Below are positions 28,838 through 37,731 of a DNA stretch of 64,000 nt, piece after piece (position 1 is the first letter of the stretch; every line of letters starts with the position of its first letter). The DNA is from Competibacter_A sp037045535. GTDB taxonomy: Bacteria > Pseudomonadota > Gammaproteobacteria > Competibacterales > Competibacteraceae. A program made the position numbers and the translations under genes. The notes below the pieces were generated by a model, which saw only the letters and a list, made by a program, of their open reading frames with translations, did no database searches and was not told where the DNA came from. The stretch is from contig JBAOHI010000073.1 of the NCBI GenBank assembly GCA_037045535.1, positions 248,001 to 312,000 of the forward strand. The letters run 5' to 3'.

Positions 28838-30080
28838 CGAGCTGGAAGATTGGTTCGTGCCGGTGCTGTTTCAGGAAAAGGACGACCCGCAGCTTTTCAA
28901 GATGGCGCCCGCCAAGCAGACCGTGGCGGATTTCCAGAAGCAACTTGCGGCCCGGCTTGGCGAGTTACCGCAGGAACCGGAAACCGGCTTCGTCGGCCGC
29001 AGCCGGGAGCTGCTGGCGCTGCAACGCCTGCTGCGCACCGAACGCTACGCCGTGGTGCGCGGCCAGGGCGGCGAAGGCAAGACCGCGCTGGCCGCCGAGT
29101 TCGCCCGCTGGCTGGTCCGCTCCCAGCAGATGCGCCGCGCCGCGTTCGTTTCGGTCGAGACGCACGGCCATGTCCAGGCGGTGCTCGATGCCCTGGGTCG
29201 CCAACTGGTCGGGAAAGATTACTCCGTCGCCACCTTCCCCGACCTGGAACAAGCGATCCTGCCGGTCGAACGCGCGCTGGTCGAACAGCCGACCCTGCTG
29301 GTGGTGGACAACATGGAGAGCGTTTTGCTGCCGCCGTTTCTGGCCGAGGACACGCCCGAGGCGCTCAACGAGGACCTGCGCCGCGAACTGGACGCCATCT
29401 TGAAGCTCTGCGCCCGGCTGAATGGCCAGGGCGACACCCGGCTCGTCTTCACCAGCCGCGAGGCGCTGCCCGCGCCGTTCGCCGGCCGAGCGGAACCGGC
29501 GGGAACTGCACCAACTCGCCCGCGAGGACGCGGTGAAGCTGGTCGAGCGGGTGCTGAACGCCGCCGGTGGGGATGCCGGCGCGTTCAAGCGACGCCGCCC
29601 GCGAGGAGATCGAGCAACTCGTGGACGCGGTGCATGGCCACGCCCGCACCCTGGCGCTGCTGGCCCCGGCATTGCGGGCGCGCGGCGTCGCGGCCACCCG
29701 CGAATCGCTGGTCGAGCTGATGGCGGAGATGGAACAGCGCTTCCCCGGCAGCCGGGAGCAATCGGTCTTTGCCAGCGTCGAGCTGTCTCTGCAACGCCTG
29801 TCGGCGGCGAACCGGGACCGGGCGCGCGTGCTCGGGGTGTTTCATGGCGGGTTTCAATCCGGGCGTGCTCTGCAACTGATGATGCAGTGGGAACAAGCGG
29901 ACGTGGCTTCGCTGGCGGGCGAGTTGGTCGAGACGGGGCTGGCGACGCCGAACCGCTACAACCATCTCACGCTCAATCCCGCGCTCTGCCCCTACCTGCG
30001 CGGGCGGCTGGACGCGGCGGAGCGCGAGGCGCTGACGGCCCGCTGGGTCGAGGCGATGCGCGCGTATGCCGGGTTCCTCG
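28838..30080 (+). other. STAND/NB-ARC NTPase segment
   Basis: Begins ELEDWFVPVLFQEKDDPQ, then FVGRSRELLALQRLL, the usual lead-in to a STAND NTPase. Walker A is VVRGQGGEGKTALA (29061-29084) and Walker B is TLLVVDNMESVLLP. TRLVFTSREALP corresponds to the sensor region, and RELHQLAREDAVKLVERVL is the winged-helix/ARC part. Two frame changes (near 29480 and 29590) interrupt it. It is expected to act as the ATP-driven oligomerisation switch between the N-terminal effector domains and the C-terminal sensor. Confidence 0.7.
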
Positions 30081-31593
30081 TACGAGCAGCAGAGCCAGAA
30101 CACCGAACTCGCGGCAACGCTGACGGGGCTGGAGCTGCCGAACCTGTTTGCGCTGCTCGACCTCGTGCAGCGCGCGGGGGATGCTGAGGCAACGATTGCT
30201 CTGACCACGTCGCTCTACGGCCTTGCTGCAAGGCGCTCGGCAAGCCCCGGCTGCTGGAGCGCGTGGGGCAGGTGCGCGACGCGGCGGCGGCGGCGCTAGG
30301 TCGACGCCTGGAGTCACGCGCGGTTCGAGGCGGCGCGGACCCGCATCGAGCAGCAACTTGCCGGCGGGCGGTTGCGCGAGGCGTTCGACGGCGCGCAAGC
30401 CTTGCTCCAGCGCGCCCGGGCGGCGGGCGAGCAAGCGTATCCCGGCGCCGATTACGATTTGGCGATGGCTTGCATGTCTCGCTGGCCCGCGTGTTGCAGA
30501 CGGCCGGCGGCTCGGAACAGGCCTTGCCGCTGCTGGACGAGGCCCGTCAGCGCTTCGAGGCCATCGCGCAGGCGCAGCCCGGCAGAGGCGCGGAACGGAT
30601 GGCGTCCGTCTGCTTCGCGGAACGAGGCGACTGTCTTCTCGACCTGGGCCGGCTCGACGAAGCGGCGGCGGCCTACGAAGAGGCTATCCGTCGCGCACGA
30701 GCAACTCGGTGACGACCGCGGTGTCGCCGTCGGCAAAGGCCAGCTTGGGACCGTCCGCCTGAATCAGCACCGCTACCCGGAGGCGCTGGCGGCGTATGCC
30801 GAAGCGCGCGAGCGGTTCACCGCTTTGGACGAACCGGGCTCAGTCGCCGTGCATCTGGCATCAGACCGGCATGGCGTATCAAGACGGCGGGCCAGCCGGA
30901 AGCGGCGGAGGATGCCTACCGGCAAATCGCTCGCGATCAAGGTGCGGCTCGGCAATGTCGCCGGGCAGGCGAGCACGCTCGAGTCAACTGGGGAACTTGT
31001 ATGACGATGTCCTCGACCGCCCGGAGGACGCAGCGGCCTTTTACCGGCAAGCTGCGGACAAGTATGTCGATATTGGCGATGCGGCGAATGAAGGCCGCGC
31101 CAGGAGCAATCTCGGCCAAGACCCTGCGCAAGCTCCGCCGTCTAGACGAAGCGCGGCAGGAAATCCGCCGGGCGATCGAATGCAAAGCGCCGTTCGGCCA
31201 CGCGGCTGAGCCGTGGAAGACCTGGGCCATCCTCGCCGACATCGAGACGGACGCCGGCAACCCCGCCGCCGCCGCGGAGGCGAAAGCCAAGGCCATCGCC
31301 TGCTACCTCGCCTACCGCCGCGACGGCGGCGAGAACCACGACGCTGCCAGGCCGCCTCGCCCTCGCCGTGACCCAAGCCCTGCTCGCCGGCGACCCGGCT
31401 GCCGCCGCGTCCCTCCTCCAGCAACTCGCCGCTCATCCCGACGCGGCAGGCTTCGGCTCCAGCCTTCATCCGCGCCCTCCAAGCCATCGTCGCCGGCAGC
31501 CGCGACCGCGCCCTCGCCGACGCGCCGGATTTGCACTCTACGATGGCCGCCGAAATCCTGTTCCTGATCGAGACGCTGGAAAAGCGCGGATAG
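30081..31593 (+). other. TPR repeat (sensor) segment
   Basis: Helical repeats with TPR spacing, read through many frame changes: LFALLDLVQRAGDAEATIAL, QALLQRARAAGEQAYPGADY, ARVLQTAGGSEQALPLLDEA, GDCLLDLGRLDEAAAAYEEA, GQLGTVRLNQHRYPEALAAY, SQLGNLYDDVLDRPEDAAAF and LRRLDEARQEIRRAIECK. It ends with IETLEKRG and the TAG at 31591. TPR tails of STAND proteins usually bind the trigger. This segment has about 13 of the 20 frame changes. Confidence 0.65.
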
Positions 31594-31603
31594 CGGAGAA
31601 GGC

Positions 31604-32592
31604 ATGATGACGACGTTAAGCAGCCCGCATGATCGGTTTTTCAAGGCGGTGTTTGGACGCACCGAAGTCGCGGCGGAGTTTCTGGCGCGCTACCTGCCCC
31701 CGGCGGTGGCGGCGGCGCTGGATTGGGCAACGCTGCGCGCGGGCAAGGACTCGTTTCTGGATCCGGACCTGGCGCAGCATCCGGCCGATTTACTGTACGA
31801 AGTGGATCTACCGGGCGGCGGAACCGGCTATGTCCACATCCTGTTCGAACACAAAAGCTACGTGGAATCGCGGATCGGACTGGACCTGCTGCGGTATCGG
31901 GTGCGGATTTGGGAGCAATGCCTGAACGCCGGTCATACCGGCCGCTTGCCGCCGATCATCCCGGTGGTGGTCTATCACGGCGCGAAGGCGTGGCGGCTCA
32001 GCCGGCGGTTTGCCGACGACGTGGCCGACGTGCCGGCGCTGCGGGAGTGCATACCGGATTGCGTCTATTATCTGATCGATCTGAGTGGCTACCGGGACGA
32101 AGAATTGCAGGGCGCGGTCATGTTGCAGACCGCGCTGCTGACCCTGAAATACATCTTCCGCGACGATTTGCGGGAGCGGTTGCCGGAGATTCTCGGGCTG
32201 CTGCGGGAGTCTGGAGCAGAGTTCGAGCGGGCTGGATTACGTGATCACGCTGCTGCGCTATCTGGCCCAGGGGCCGAGCACGGAGCGACTGAACGCCGAC
32301 GAATTGCGCCGGGTGGCGACGGCGGTCTTGAGCAATGAGGGTGAGCTGATGACAACGATTGCGGAACAGTGGGTACAAGAGGGCATCGAGAAGGGTATCC
32401 CGATGGGCATCGAGAAGGGCATCCTGGTAGGCGAATCGCTACTGTTGAGGCGGCTGTTGACCCGTCGGTTCGGGCCGGTGCCGGGCTGGGTGGAGGCGAA
32501 GCTGGCGGTGAGCGGAACCAGCCCAGTTGGAAACGTGGGGGGAACGGGTACTGGACGCCCCCTCGTTGGAGGGGGTATTTGCTCAACCATGA
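31604..32592 (+). pseudogene. Rpn/YhgA-type PD-(D/E)XK nuclease (recombination-promoting nuclease family), two frameshifts
   Basis: Starts MMTTLSSPHDRFFKAVFGRT, the hallmark N-terminus of the Rpn (Transposase_31) family. The nuclease core is visible as LLYEVDLP and HILFEHKSY, giving the D...ExK catalytic pattern. The first frame runs to 32338 but is out of register after about 32212. The true continuation is LDYVITLLRYLAQGPSTERL, then EGIEKGIPMGIEKGILVGES (the usual EKG repeats). A second shift near 32513 leads to AEPAQLETWGERVLDAPSLE and a TGA at 32590-32592. Both repairs remove one base. Rpn proteins stimulate RecA-independent recombination and vary widely between strains. It starts 10 bp after the TIR-CHAT gene ends. 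Confidence 0.75.
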
Positions 32593-32612
32593 CCCAAGCT
32601 CTTCAGCCAACA

Positions 32613-32633
32613 CCCCCCTTTGCCAAAGGGGGG
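32613..32633. repeat. Perfect 9-bp inverted repeat
   Basis: CCCCCCTTT (32613-32621) and AAAGGGGGG (32625-32633) with loop GCC. It lies between the convergent Rpn and phhB genes. There is no T tract on either side, so it is either a bidirectional stem-type terminator or a dispersed palindromic element. Confidence 0.5.
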
Positions 32634-32649
32634 AATGCCCGACGGCCCC

Positions 32650-32982
32650 TCACTCGGCATACAGTTCGTTGACCTTGGCGGCCATGATGAAATCGTTTTC
32701 GTGCAAGCCGCCGATCTTGTGGGTGTAGAACAAGACGTTGGCATAGCCCCAACCGAACGTGATATCGGGATGGTGCCCTTCCTGTTCGGCCAGATCGCCC
32801 ACCCGGTTGACGAACGCCAAGGCAGCGGCGAAGTTTTTGAACTCGAATCGCCGTTCGATCCGCGTGCCGTTCTCCAGCAATTGCCAGCCGGGCGCTTGCG
32901 ACAACAGGGCTTCGGCTTCGCTCGAAGTCAGCGGAGGAATACCGCCCCGACAGGGCGTGCACGTCTTCTGGGACAGGCTCAT
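32650..32982 (-). CDS. phhB: 4a-hydroxytetrahydrobiopterin dehydratase (pterin-4a-carbinolamine dehydratase)
   Basis: A 110-residue enzyme that dehydrates 4a-hydroxy-tetrahydropterin, recycling the cofactor of phenylalanine hydroxylase. The family motif is present as EGHHPDITFGWGYANVLFYT, with the catalytic His pair and the trailing HKIGGLHENDF. ATG 32982 (MSLSQKTCTPC) is preferred over 32994. No phenylalanine hydroxylase gene is in view, so it may serve another pterin-related role, as many orphan homologues do. Confidence 0.92.
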   Translation of the reverse strand: MSLSQKTCTPCRGGIPPLTSSEAEALLSQAPGWQLLENGTRIERRFEFKNFAAALAFVNRVGDLAEQEGHHPDITFGWGYANVLFYTHKIGGLHENDFIMAAKVNELYAE

Positions 32983-33124
32983 CGTACACCTCATCAGTTC
33001 TGGTTACGCCGGCAATCGCGCCCGCCCTGTTTAGAAAGGCTCCGGATTCGGAAAAATCCGCCCGGACGGGCACATTCGCCTATACTGCTCGTCCGACTAT
33101 CGAACTAAAAGAGGGAATCCATCA

Positions 33125-33707
33125 ATGCGAGCGATTTCGATTCTAGTTCTCGGTGCGGCGCTGGCCGTCGGCCCCGCCTTGGCACGACAGCCCTCCGACG
33201 ACGTACCGCCGGAAGTCGCTCGCCAGTCGACACACGGTGCAAATGTTCGGGGCCCTGCTGAAAGACACCCTGCAACAAGCCATCCAGAGCGGTGGCCCGG
33301 TCAACGGCATCGCGGTCTGCCACGAAAAAGCCGCCCAAATCGCCGCCGATCTCGGCCAGAAACAGGAAATGCTGGTCGGACGGACCAGCCTCAAGCTCCG
33401 CAACCCCGCCAATGCCCCCGACAACTGGGAGCTGGCCGTACTCAAGCAGTTCGAGGCACGCAAAGCCCAAGGCGAACCCGTGGACAAACTGGAGTTTTTC
33501 GCGGTCATCGACGACGACCAGGGCAAAAAAACCTTCCGCTACATGAAAGCCATTCCCACCGCCGGCCTTTGCCTGAGCTGCCACGGCGAGCACATCGAAC
33601 CCGCCGTGGACGCCAAGCTCAAGGAACTCTACCCGGACGACAAAGCGCGCGGCTTCAAGGAAGGCGAACTGCGTGGCGCGTTCACCCTCTCCAAACCGCT
33701 GCCGTAG
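33125..33707 (+). CDS. Tll0287-like (DUF3365) periplasmic haem protein, one frameshift
   Basis: An N-terminal signal peptide (MRAISILVLGAALAVGPALA) is followed by VARQ. After a frame change near 33225 (repair removes one base) the mature domain continues RHTVQMFGALLKDTLQQAIQ. It ends AFTLSKPLP at the TAG 33705-33707. A CXXCH haem c site is present as CLSCH in TAGLCLSCHGEH. DUF3365 proteins are periplasmic single-haem proteins or sensor modules. A GAGGGA ribosome binding site precedes ATG 33125. Without the shift the signal-peptide frame runs on into the next gene, a spurious fusion. It lies 8 bp before the Nudix gene. Confidence 0.75.
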
Positions 33708-33715
33708 GAGGTCGT

Positions 33716-34168
33716 ATGGAATCCATCGAATGGTTACCGCGTCTAACCGTCGCCACCATCGTCGAGCGCGACGGCCGATTTTTGCTGGTGGAGGAATACG
33801 CCGACGGCGAGGAACTGGTTTACAACCAGCCGGCAGGGCATCTGGACGAATACGAAACGCTGGCGGCGGCGGCCATCCGGGAAACCCTGGAAGAAACCGC
33901 CTGGGAAATTCGGGTGGATGCCATCGTCGGCATCTATTACTGGACCCATCCCAAGGGCCACACCTTCGTCCGCACCTGCTTCGCCGGCACCGCCCTCCAC
34001 CACCATGCCAACCAACCCCTGGATCACGGCATTCAACAGGCGGTGTGGCTGACGCGAGAGGAAATCGCCGCGTCGGGGCCGAAATTGCGCAGCCCGATGG
34101 TCTTGCGCTGCATCGACGACTATCTGGCCGGGAAGCGCTATCCGCTGGAGTTATTCGACTATCTCTGA
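33716..34168 (+). CDS. nudJ: Nudix hydrolase, NudJ-like (pyrophosphohydrolase)
   Basis: A 150-residue Nudix protein. The Nudix box is GHLDEYETLAAAAIRETLEE (G, E, REXXEE positions intact). AGGAG at 33706-33710 lies upstream of ATG 33716. Similarity in length and in the segment YYWTHPKGHTFVRTCFAG suggests NudJ, which hydrolyses thiamine pyrophosphate precursors and nucleoside di- and triphosphates. In E. coli nudJ sits beside mnmA; here mnmA is 8 kb away. The substrate is inferred from the family. Confidence 0.85.
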   Translation: MESIEWLPRLTVATIVERDGRFLLVEEYADGEELVYNQPAGHLDEYETLAAAAIRETLEETAWEIRVDAIVGIYYWTHPKGHTFVRTCFAGTALHHHANQPLDHGIQQAVWLTREEIAASGPKLRSPMVLRCIDDYLAGKRYPLELFDYL

Positions 34169-34175
34169 AGCGCCA

Positions 34176-34910
34176 TCAGGCACCCAAATACGCTTCCTTC
34201 ACTCGGGGGTCGTGCAGCAAGTCCCGGCCGGTGCCGGACAGCATGACGGCGCCAGTCTCCAGGACGTAAGCGCGGGATGCGATTCGCAACGCCATGTTGG
34301 CGTTCTGCTCGACCAATAAAATGGTTACGCCGGTCTTATTAATGGCTTCGATCACCCGAAAAATGTCCTGCACCAGACGCGGCGACAACCCCATGGACGG
34401 CTCGTCCAGCAACATTAGCTGCCCCCGGCTCATCAGCGCCCGACCCACCGCCAACATCTGCTGCTCTCCACCCGACAAGGTGCCGCTGGCCTGATGTTGC
34501 CGCTCCTTGAGGCGGGGAAAGATTTGAAACACCCGATCGTAGTCGGCCTCGATTTCCCCTTTGTCCGTCCGCTGCCAAGTCGCCAGCCGCAGGTTTTCCA
34601 ACACCGTCAAGTTGCCGAAGATCCCCCTGCCTTCCGGAACCTGGGCGATACCCAATCCGACGATTCGATGCGCGGGAACGCGCTTTAGATCCTGTCCCTC
34701 GAACACGATGGAGCCGCTGTAATTCACCAGGCCGGAAACCGCCCGCAGGATGGAGGTCTTGCCCGCGCCGTTGGCACCGATCAGGGTGACGATTTCGCCT
34801 TTCAGAACCGAAAACGACACACCTTGCAGCGCCCGAATGCCGTCGTAGGTCACGATCAGATCGCGGACTTCCAGAAAAATGTTGTCCAGGCCGTTCGTTT
34901 CGCCGTTCAT
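34176..34910 (-). CDS. livF: Branched-chain amino acid ABC transporter, ATP-binding protein LivF
   Basis: A 244-residue ATPase with Walker A GANGAGKTS, signature LSGGEQQML, Walker B LMLLDEPSMGL and H-loop LLVEQNAN (Gln replaces His in the usual LivF form). Last gene of a five-gene minus-strand operon livK-H-M-G-F; its start overlaps the livG stop by 4 bp. With LivG it powers uptake of branched-chain or related amino acids. Confidence 0.93.
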   Translation of the reverse strand: MNGETNGLDNIFLEVRDLIVTYDGIRALQGVSFSVLKGEIVTLIGANGAGKTSILRAVSGLVNYSGSIVFEGQDLKRVPAHRIVGLGIAQVPEGRGIFGNLTVLENLRLATWQRTDKGEIEADYDRVFQIFPRLKERQHQASGTLSGGEQQMLAVGRALMSRGQLMLLDEPSMGLSPRLVQDIFRVIEAINKTGVTILLVEQNANMALRIASRAYVLETGAVMLSGTGRDLLHDPRVKEAYLGA

Positions 34911-35677
34911 CCCACCGGTCCCTCCCCCAGATACGCCTCCAGCACCTTGGGGTGATTCTGGATTTGCTCCGGCGTTCCATCCGCGATGGTTTCGCCGAAA
35001 TCCAGCACCTTGATCCGTTCGCAGATGCCCATTACCAGCTTCATCTGGTGTTCGATCAGCAGAATCGTCAGGTTAAACTCCTTGCGAATCCACAAGATAA
35101 ACTCCATCAGCAAGTCGATTTCGTTGGGATTCATACCCGCCGCCGGTTCGTCCAGCAACAGCAATTCGGGGCCAATGGCGAGCGCCCGCGCGATCTCCAA
35201 GCGCCGTTGCAAGCCGTAAGGCAGGTTCTTGGCGGTTTCTCCGGCCAACGCTTCCAAATGGAAAATCGCCAGCAGCCGCTGGGAGTTCTCGATGATGCGC
35301 TGCTCCTCCCGCCGGTAGCGGCCGATTTGCAGCAACGCTTCCAACGGACTGTAATCCGCCTGGGCGTAGTGGGCGATCCGCACGTTGTCCAGCACCGACA
35401 AATCCCGAAACAGCCGGATATTTTGAAAGGTGCGACCGATGCGCAGCGCGGTGATCTGGTGCGGAGTCTTGCCGACCAGCTCCGTGCCCTTGAACTGGAT
35501 GCTGCCTTCCGACGCCTGGTAGACCCCGGTGATCAGGTTAAAGATCGTGGTCTTGCCCGCGCCGTTGGGACCGATGACGCCCATCAATTCGCCGGATCGG
35601 AGATCGAGATTGAAGTCGGAGACCGCGCACAGGCCGCCGAAATAGTGTTTGACCTTACTGGCCGTGAGGAACGTCAT
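34907..35677 (-). CDS. livG: Branched-chain amino acid ABC transporter, ATP-binding protein LivG
   Basis: A 256-residue ATPase: Walker A GPNGAGKTT, Walker B LLLLDEPAAGMNPNE, H-loop LIEHQM. The ABC signature appears as LPYGLQRRLEIARAL, the YG-Q variant normal for LivG. It overlaps livF by 4 bp and the livM 3' end by 23 bp, a tightly coupled operon. Confidence 0.93.
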   Translation of the reverse strand: MTFLTASKVKHYFGGLCAVSDFNLDLRSGELMGVIGPNGAGKTTIFNLITGVYQASEGSIQFKGTELVGKTPHQITALRIGRTFQNIRLFRDLSVLDNVRIAHYAQADYSPLEALLQIGRYRREEQRIIENSQRLLAIFHLEALAGETAKNLPYGLQRRLEIARALAIGPELLLLDEPAAGMNPNEIDLLMEFILWIRKEFNLTILLIEHQMKLVMGICERIKVLDFGETIADGTPEQIQNHPKVLEAYLGEGPVG

Positions 35678-36758
35678 GTTTGCCCTCGTGCTCGGCGACA
35701 GGGTGGTGCGCCTCCAAATCCCGCTTGGGGATGAACCAGCGGAACTCCCGCAGTCCCATCATGCCGCGCGGCCAAAAAATCATGACCAGAACCAAGGCCA
35801 AGGGCATGATCACCATCCGCCAGACCCCGAGATGTTGGATGAAATGCTCGTTGAGCGGCTCGAACACCACGTCCGGCAACCAGGACAACAGCGCCGCCAC
35901 CGTGGACGGCCGCAGCAGTTCCAGCAACACGGTGTAGACGGTGGCTCCCAAAATGGAACCGCCGATCGAAGCAATGCCGCCCAGGTAAACCATGATCAAA
36001 ATATCGGTGGTCTTGATGATGTCGAACACCCGGGGGCTGATGAATTGCAGCAGGTGCGCGAACAACCCTCCGGCGATACCCGCAAAGAACGAGGAAACGG
36101 CAAACGCCAGAAATTTCACTCGGCGCGTGTTGACGCTCATCAGATCGCTGGCGATTTCGTCCTCGCGCACGGACAAGACACCGCGCCCGTATTTCGAATA
36201 CACGAAGTTACGGATGATCCAGATCGTCACCACCACCCAGAAAAAGACCCAGGGCAAGGTGGTCAGCTTGCGGATACCCGGTATGCCGCGCGGCCCGCCG
36301 ATGTAGTCGATGTTCTCGATGAGCGATTTGACGATCATCAGAAAGGCTAGCGTAATCAATGCCAAGTAATCGCCACGGGTCTTGAAGGACGGCACGGCCA
36401 CGATTAGGCCGAACAATGCCGCCATCAAGCCACCGGCCAGAATCGCGATCGGAAACAGCGCCGGATAATCCAAGACCGGCAACACCTTCATGGTCAGCAA
36501 GGCGGAAGTATAGGCACCGACCGCCATGAAGCCGGCGTGGGCCAGCGAAAATTCGCCCATGTAGCCGTTCACGAGATTCAGGCTCACGGCCAGAATGATG
36601 TTGATGCCCACGTACATCATCACCAACTGGACGTATTTGTTGAGCCAACCGTATTCGGGAATGGCGAAGGCCAAGCCGAAACCGACCAGGATCAAGATCG
36701 GCAACAACCATCGTTGGGTCGCCAACCATTCCCGACTTTCAAGGAGCGCGCTCTTCAT
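35655..36758 (-). CDS. livM: Branched-chain amino acid ABC transporter permease LivM
   Basis: A 367-residue inner-membrane permease with about nine hydrophobic segments and the conserved EFSLAHAGFMAVGAYTSALL and RTFK-like GRGVLSVREDEIASDLMSVN coupling loop. The C-terminal tail is hydrophilic and His-rich. ATG 36758 was chosen because it overlaps the livH stop by 4 bp; the frame is open to 36965 inside livH. Confidence 0.92.
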   Translation of the reverse strand: MKSALLESREWLATQRWLLPILILVGFGLAFAIPEYGWLNKYVQLVMMYVGINIILAVSLNLVNGYMGEFSLAHAGFMAVGAYTSALLTMKVLPVLDYPALFPIAILAGGLMAALFGLIVAVPSFKTRGDYLALITLAFLMIVKSLIENIDYIGGPRGIPGIRKLTTLPWVFFWVVVTIWIIRNFVYSKYGRGVLSVREDEIASDLMSVNTRRVKFLAFAVSSFFAGIAGGLFAHLLQFISPRVFDIIKTTDILIMVYLGGIASIGGSILGATVYTVLLELLRPSTVAALLSWLPDVVFEPLNEHFIQHLGVWRMVIMPLALVLVMIFWPRGMMGLREFRWFIPKRDLEAHHPVAEHEGKHDVPHGQ

Positions 36759-37651
36759 ACTTTTTGAATCCGTGGCGAGCCCAGGATGCCGTAGGGTCTG
36801 ACGATCAAGAGCGCGAGCAGCAAGGTAAAGGCCACGAAATCGCGATAAGTCGATGGCAGGAACGCCGCCACCATGATCTCGACTCCCCCCAGGATAAAGG
36901 CCCCGATCATCGCACCACGGATGTTGCCGATCCCACCCACCACGGCGGAAATGAACGCCTTCCACCCCACCATGATGCCCATGTAGGGATCGATGACCGG
37001 ATAGGCGAGGCCGTACATGGTGCCAGCCGCTCCCGCCAACCCGGCACCGATGGCGAAGGTGATGGAAATCACCAGATCCACCGGCACACCCATCAGCGGC
37101 ACAAAGGTCTTATCCCAGGAAATGGCCCGCATCGCCATGCCGACCGGCGTGCGGTGAACCACGAAATCCAGCAGGAACATCAATCCCAACGACAGGAAGA
37201 TGATGATCACCTGCAACGAGGATAGAGAGATGCCGCCCAGGTTCCAGGTGACATTTTCCAACAGCATGGGAATGTGCTTGGGATAGGGCGCCAGCGCCAG
37301 CGTGAAATTCTCCAGGAAAATACCCACCCCCAAGGCGGTGATGATCGCCGAGACTCTCGGGGCGTGGCGCAAGGGCTTGTAAGCCAACCGTTCGATGGCA
37401 ACGCCCAGCAGCGCCGTGCCGAGCATGGTCAACAGCAAGGCCGGCACGAACGGCAAGCCCAGATACACGGCGGCCAGAAAACAGAAAAAGGCCCCCACCA
37501 TGAACACGTCGCCGTGGGCGAAATTGATCATGGTCAGAATCCCGTAGACCATGGTATAGCCCAAGGCGATGAGCGCATAGATACTACCCAGTTGCAGAGC
37601 ATTCAACATTTGCTGCAACAAGTAGACAATTCCTTCGCTCAACGTCGTCAC
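36755..37651 (-). CDS. livH: Branched-chain amino acid ABC transporter permease LivH
   Basis: A 298-residue permease with eight or so hydrophobic helices. It carries the family N-terminus LQLGSIYALIALGYTMVYGI, then INFAHGDVFMVGAF and the EAA-like loop RAISWDKTFVPLMGVPVD. It lies 80 bp downstream of livK, separated by a hairpin (37678-37698), and overlaps livM by 4 bp. Confidence 0.93.
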   Translation of the reverse strand: MTTLSEGIVYLLQQMLNALQLGSIYALIALGYTMVYGILTMINFAHGDVFMVGAFFCFLAAVYLGLPFVPALLLTMLGTALLGVAIERLAYKPLRHAPRVSAIITALGVGIFLENFTLALAPYPKHIPMLLENVTWNLGGISLSSLQVIIIFLSLGLMFLLDFVVHRTPVGMAMRAISWDKTFVPLMGVPVDLVISITFAIGAGLAGAAGTMYGLAYPVIDPYMGIMVGWKAFISAVVGGIGNIRGAMIGAFILGGVEIMVAAFLPSTYRDFVAFTLLLALLIVRPYGILGSPRIQKV

Positions 37652-37677
37652 CTACCCTACTGCCGGTTAATAAGAAA

Positions 37678-37698
37678 GGCGGCCCACTGAGGGCCGCC
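37678..37698 (-). terminator. Hairpin between livK and livH, likely attenuating
   Basis: Eight-bp perfect stem GGCGGCCC (37678-37685) and GGGCCGCC (37691-37698), loop ACTGA, followed on the minus strand by CTTTCTT. It lies 34 bases after the livK stop. Such hairpins commonly make the binding-protein transcript more abundant than the membrane-component part. Confidence 0.65.
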
Positions 37699-37731
37699 CT
37701 TGCGCTACCTTACAACATCGACACCAATCGA

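Larger units (their letters stand above)
27174..31593 (+). pseudogene. TIR-CHAT-STAND NTPase-TPR protein, interrupted by about 20 frameshifts
   Basis: Following protein similarity across frames reconstructs one protein of about 1,465 residues. It has an N-terminal TIR domain, a caspase-like CHAT protease domain with both catalytic residues (His of HFDGHG, Cys of EACQ), a STAND NTPase (Walker A GQGGEGKT, Walker B LLVVDN) and C-terminal TPR repeats, ending FLIETLEKRG at the TAG at 31591. Frame changes were located near 27720, 28131, 28147, 28553, 28838, 29480, 29590, 30080, 30222, 30232, 30302, 30469, 30692, 30851, 30888, 30932, 30982, 31122, 31349 and 31457. About 18 require removing one base and two require adding one. 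No stop codon interrupts the correct frame between shifts. Similar TIR or CHAT STAND proteins act in bacterial immunity. Whether the breaks are real is unresolved. Confidence 0.75.

Noticed and set aside
27700..31460. Programmed +1 ribosomal frameshifting in the TIR-CHAT gene
   Set aside because: About 20 shifts, two in the opposite direction, with no shared slippery motif, is not credible for programmed recoding in bacteria.
33125..34168. One long frame joining the DUF3365 signal peptide to the Nudix hydrolase
   Set aside because: The middle third is out of register. Removing one base near 33225 restores the haem domain with its own stop, and the Nudix gene has its own ribosome binding site.
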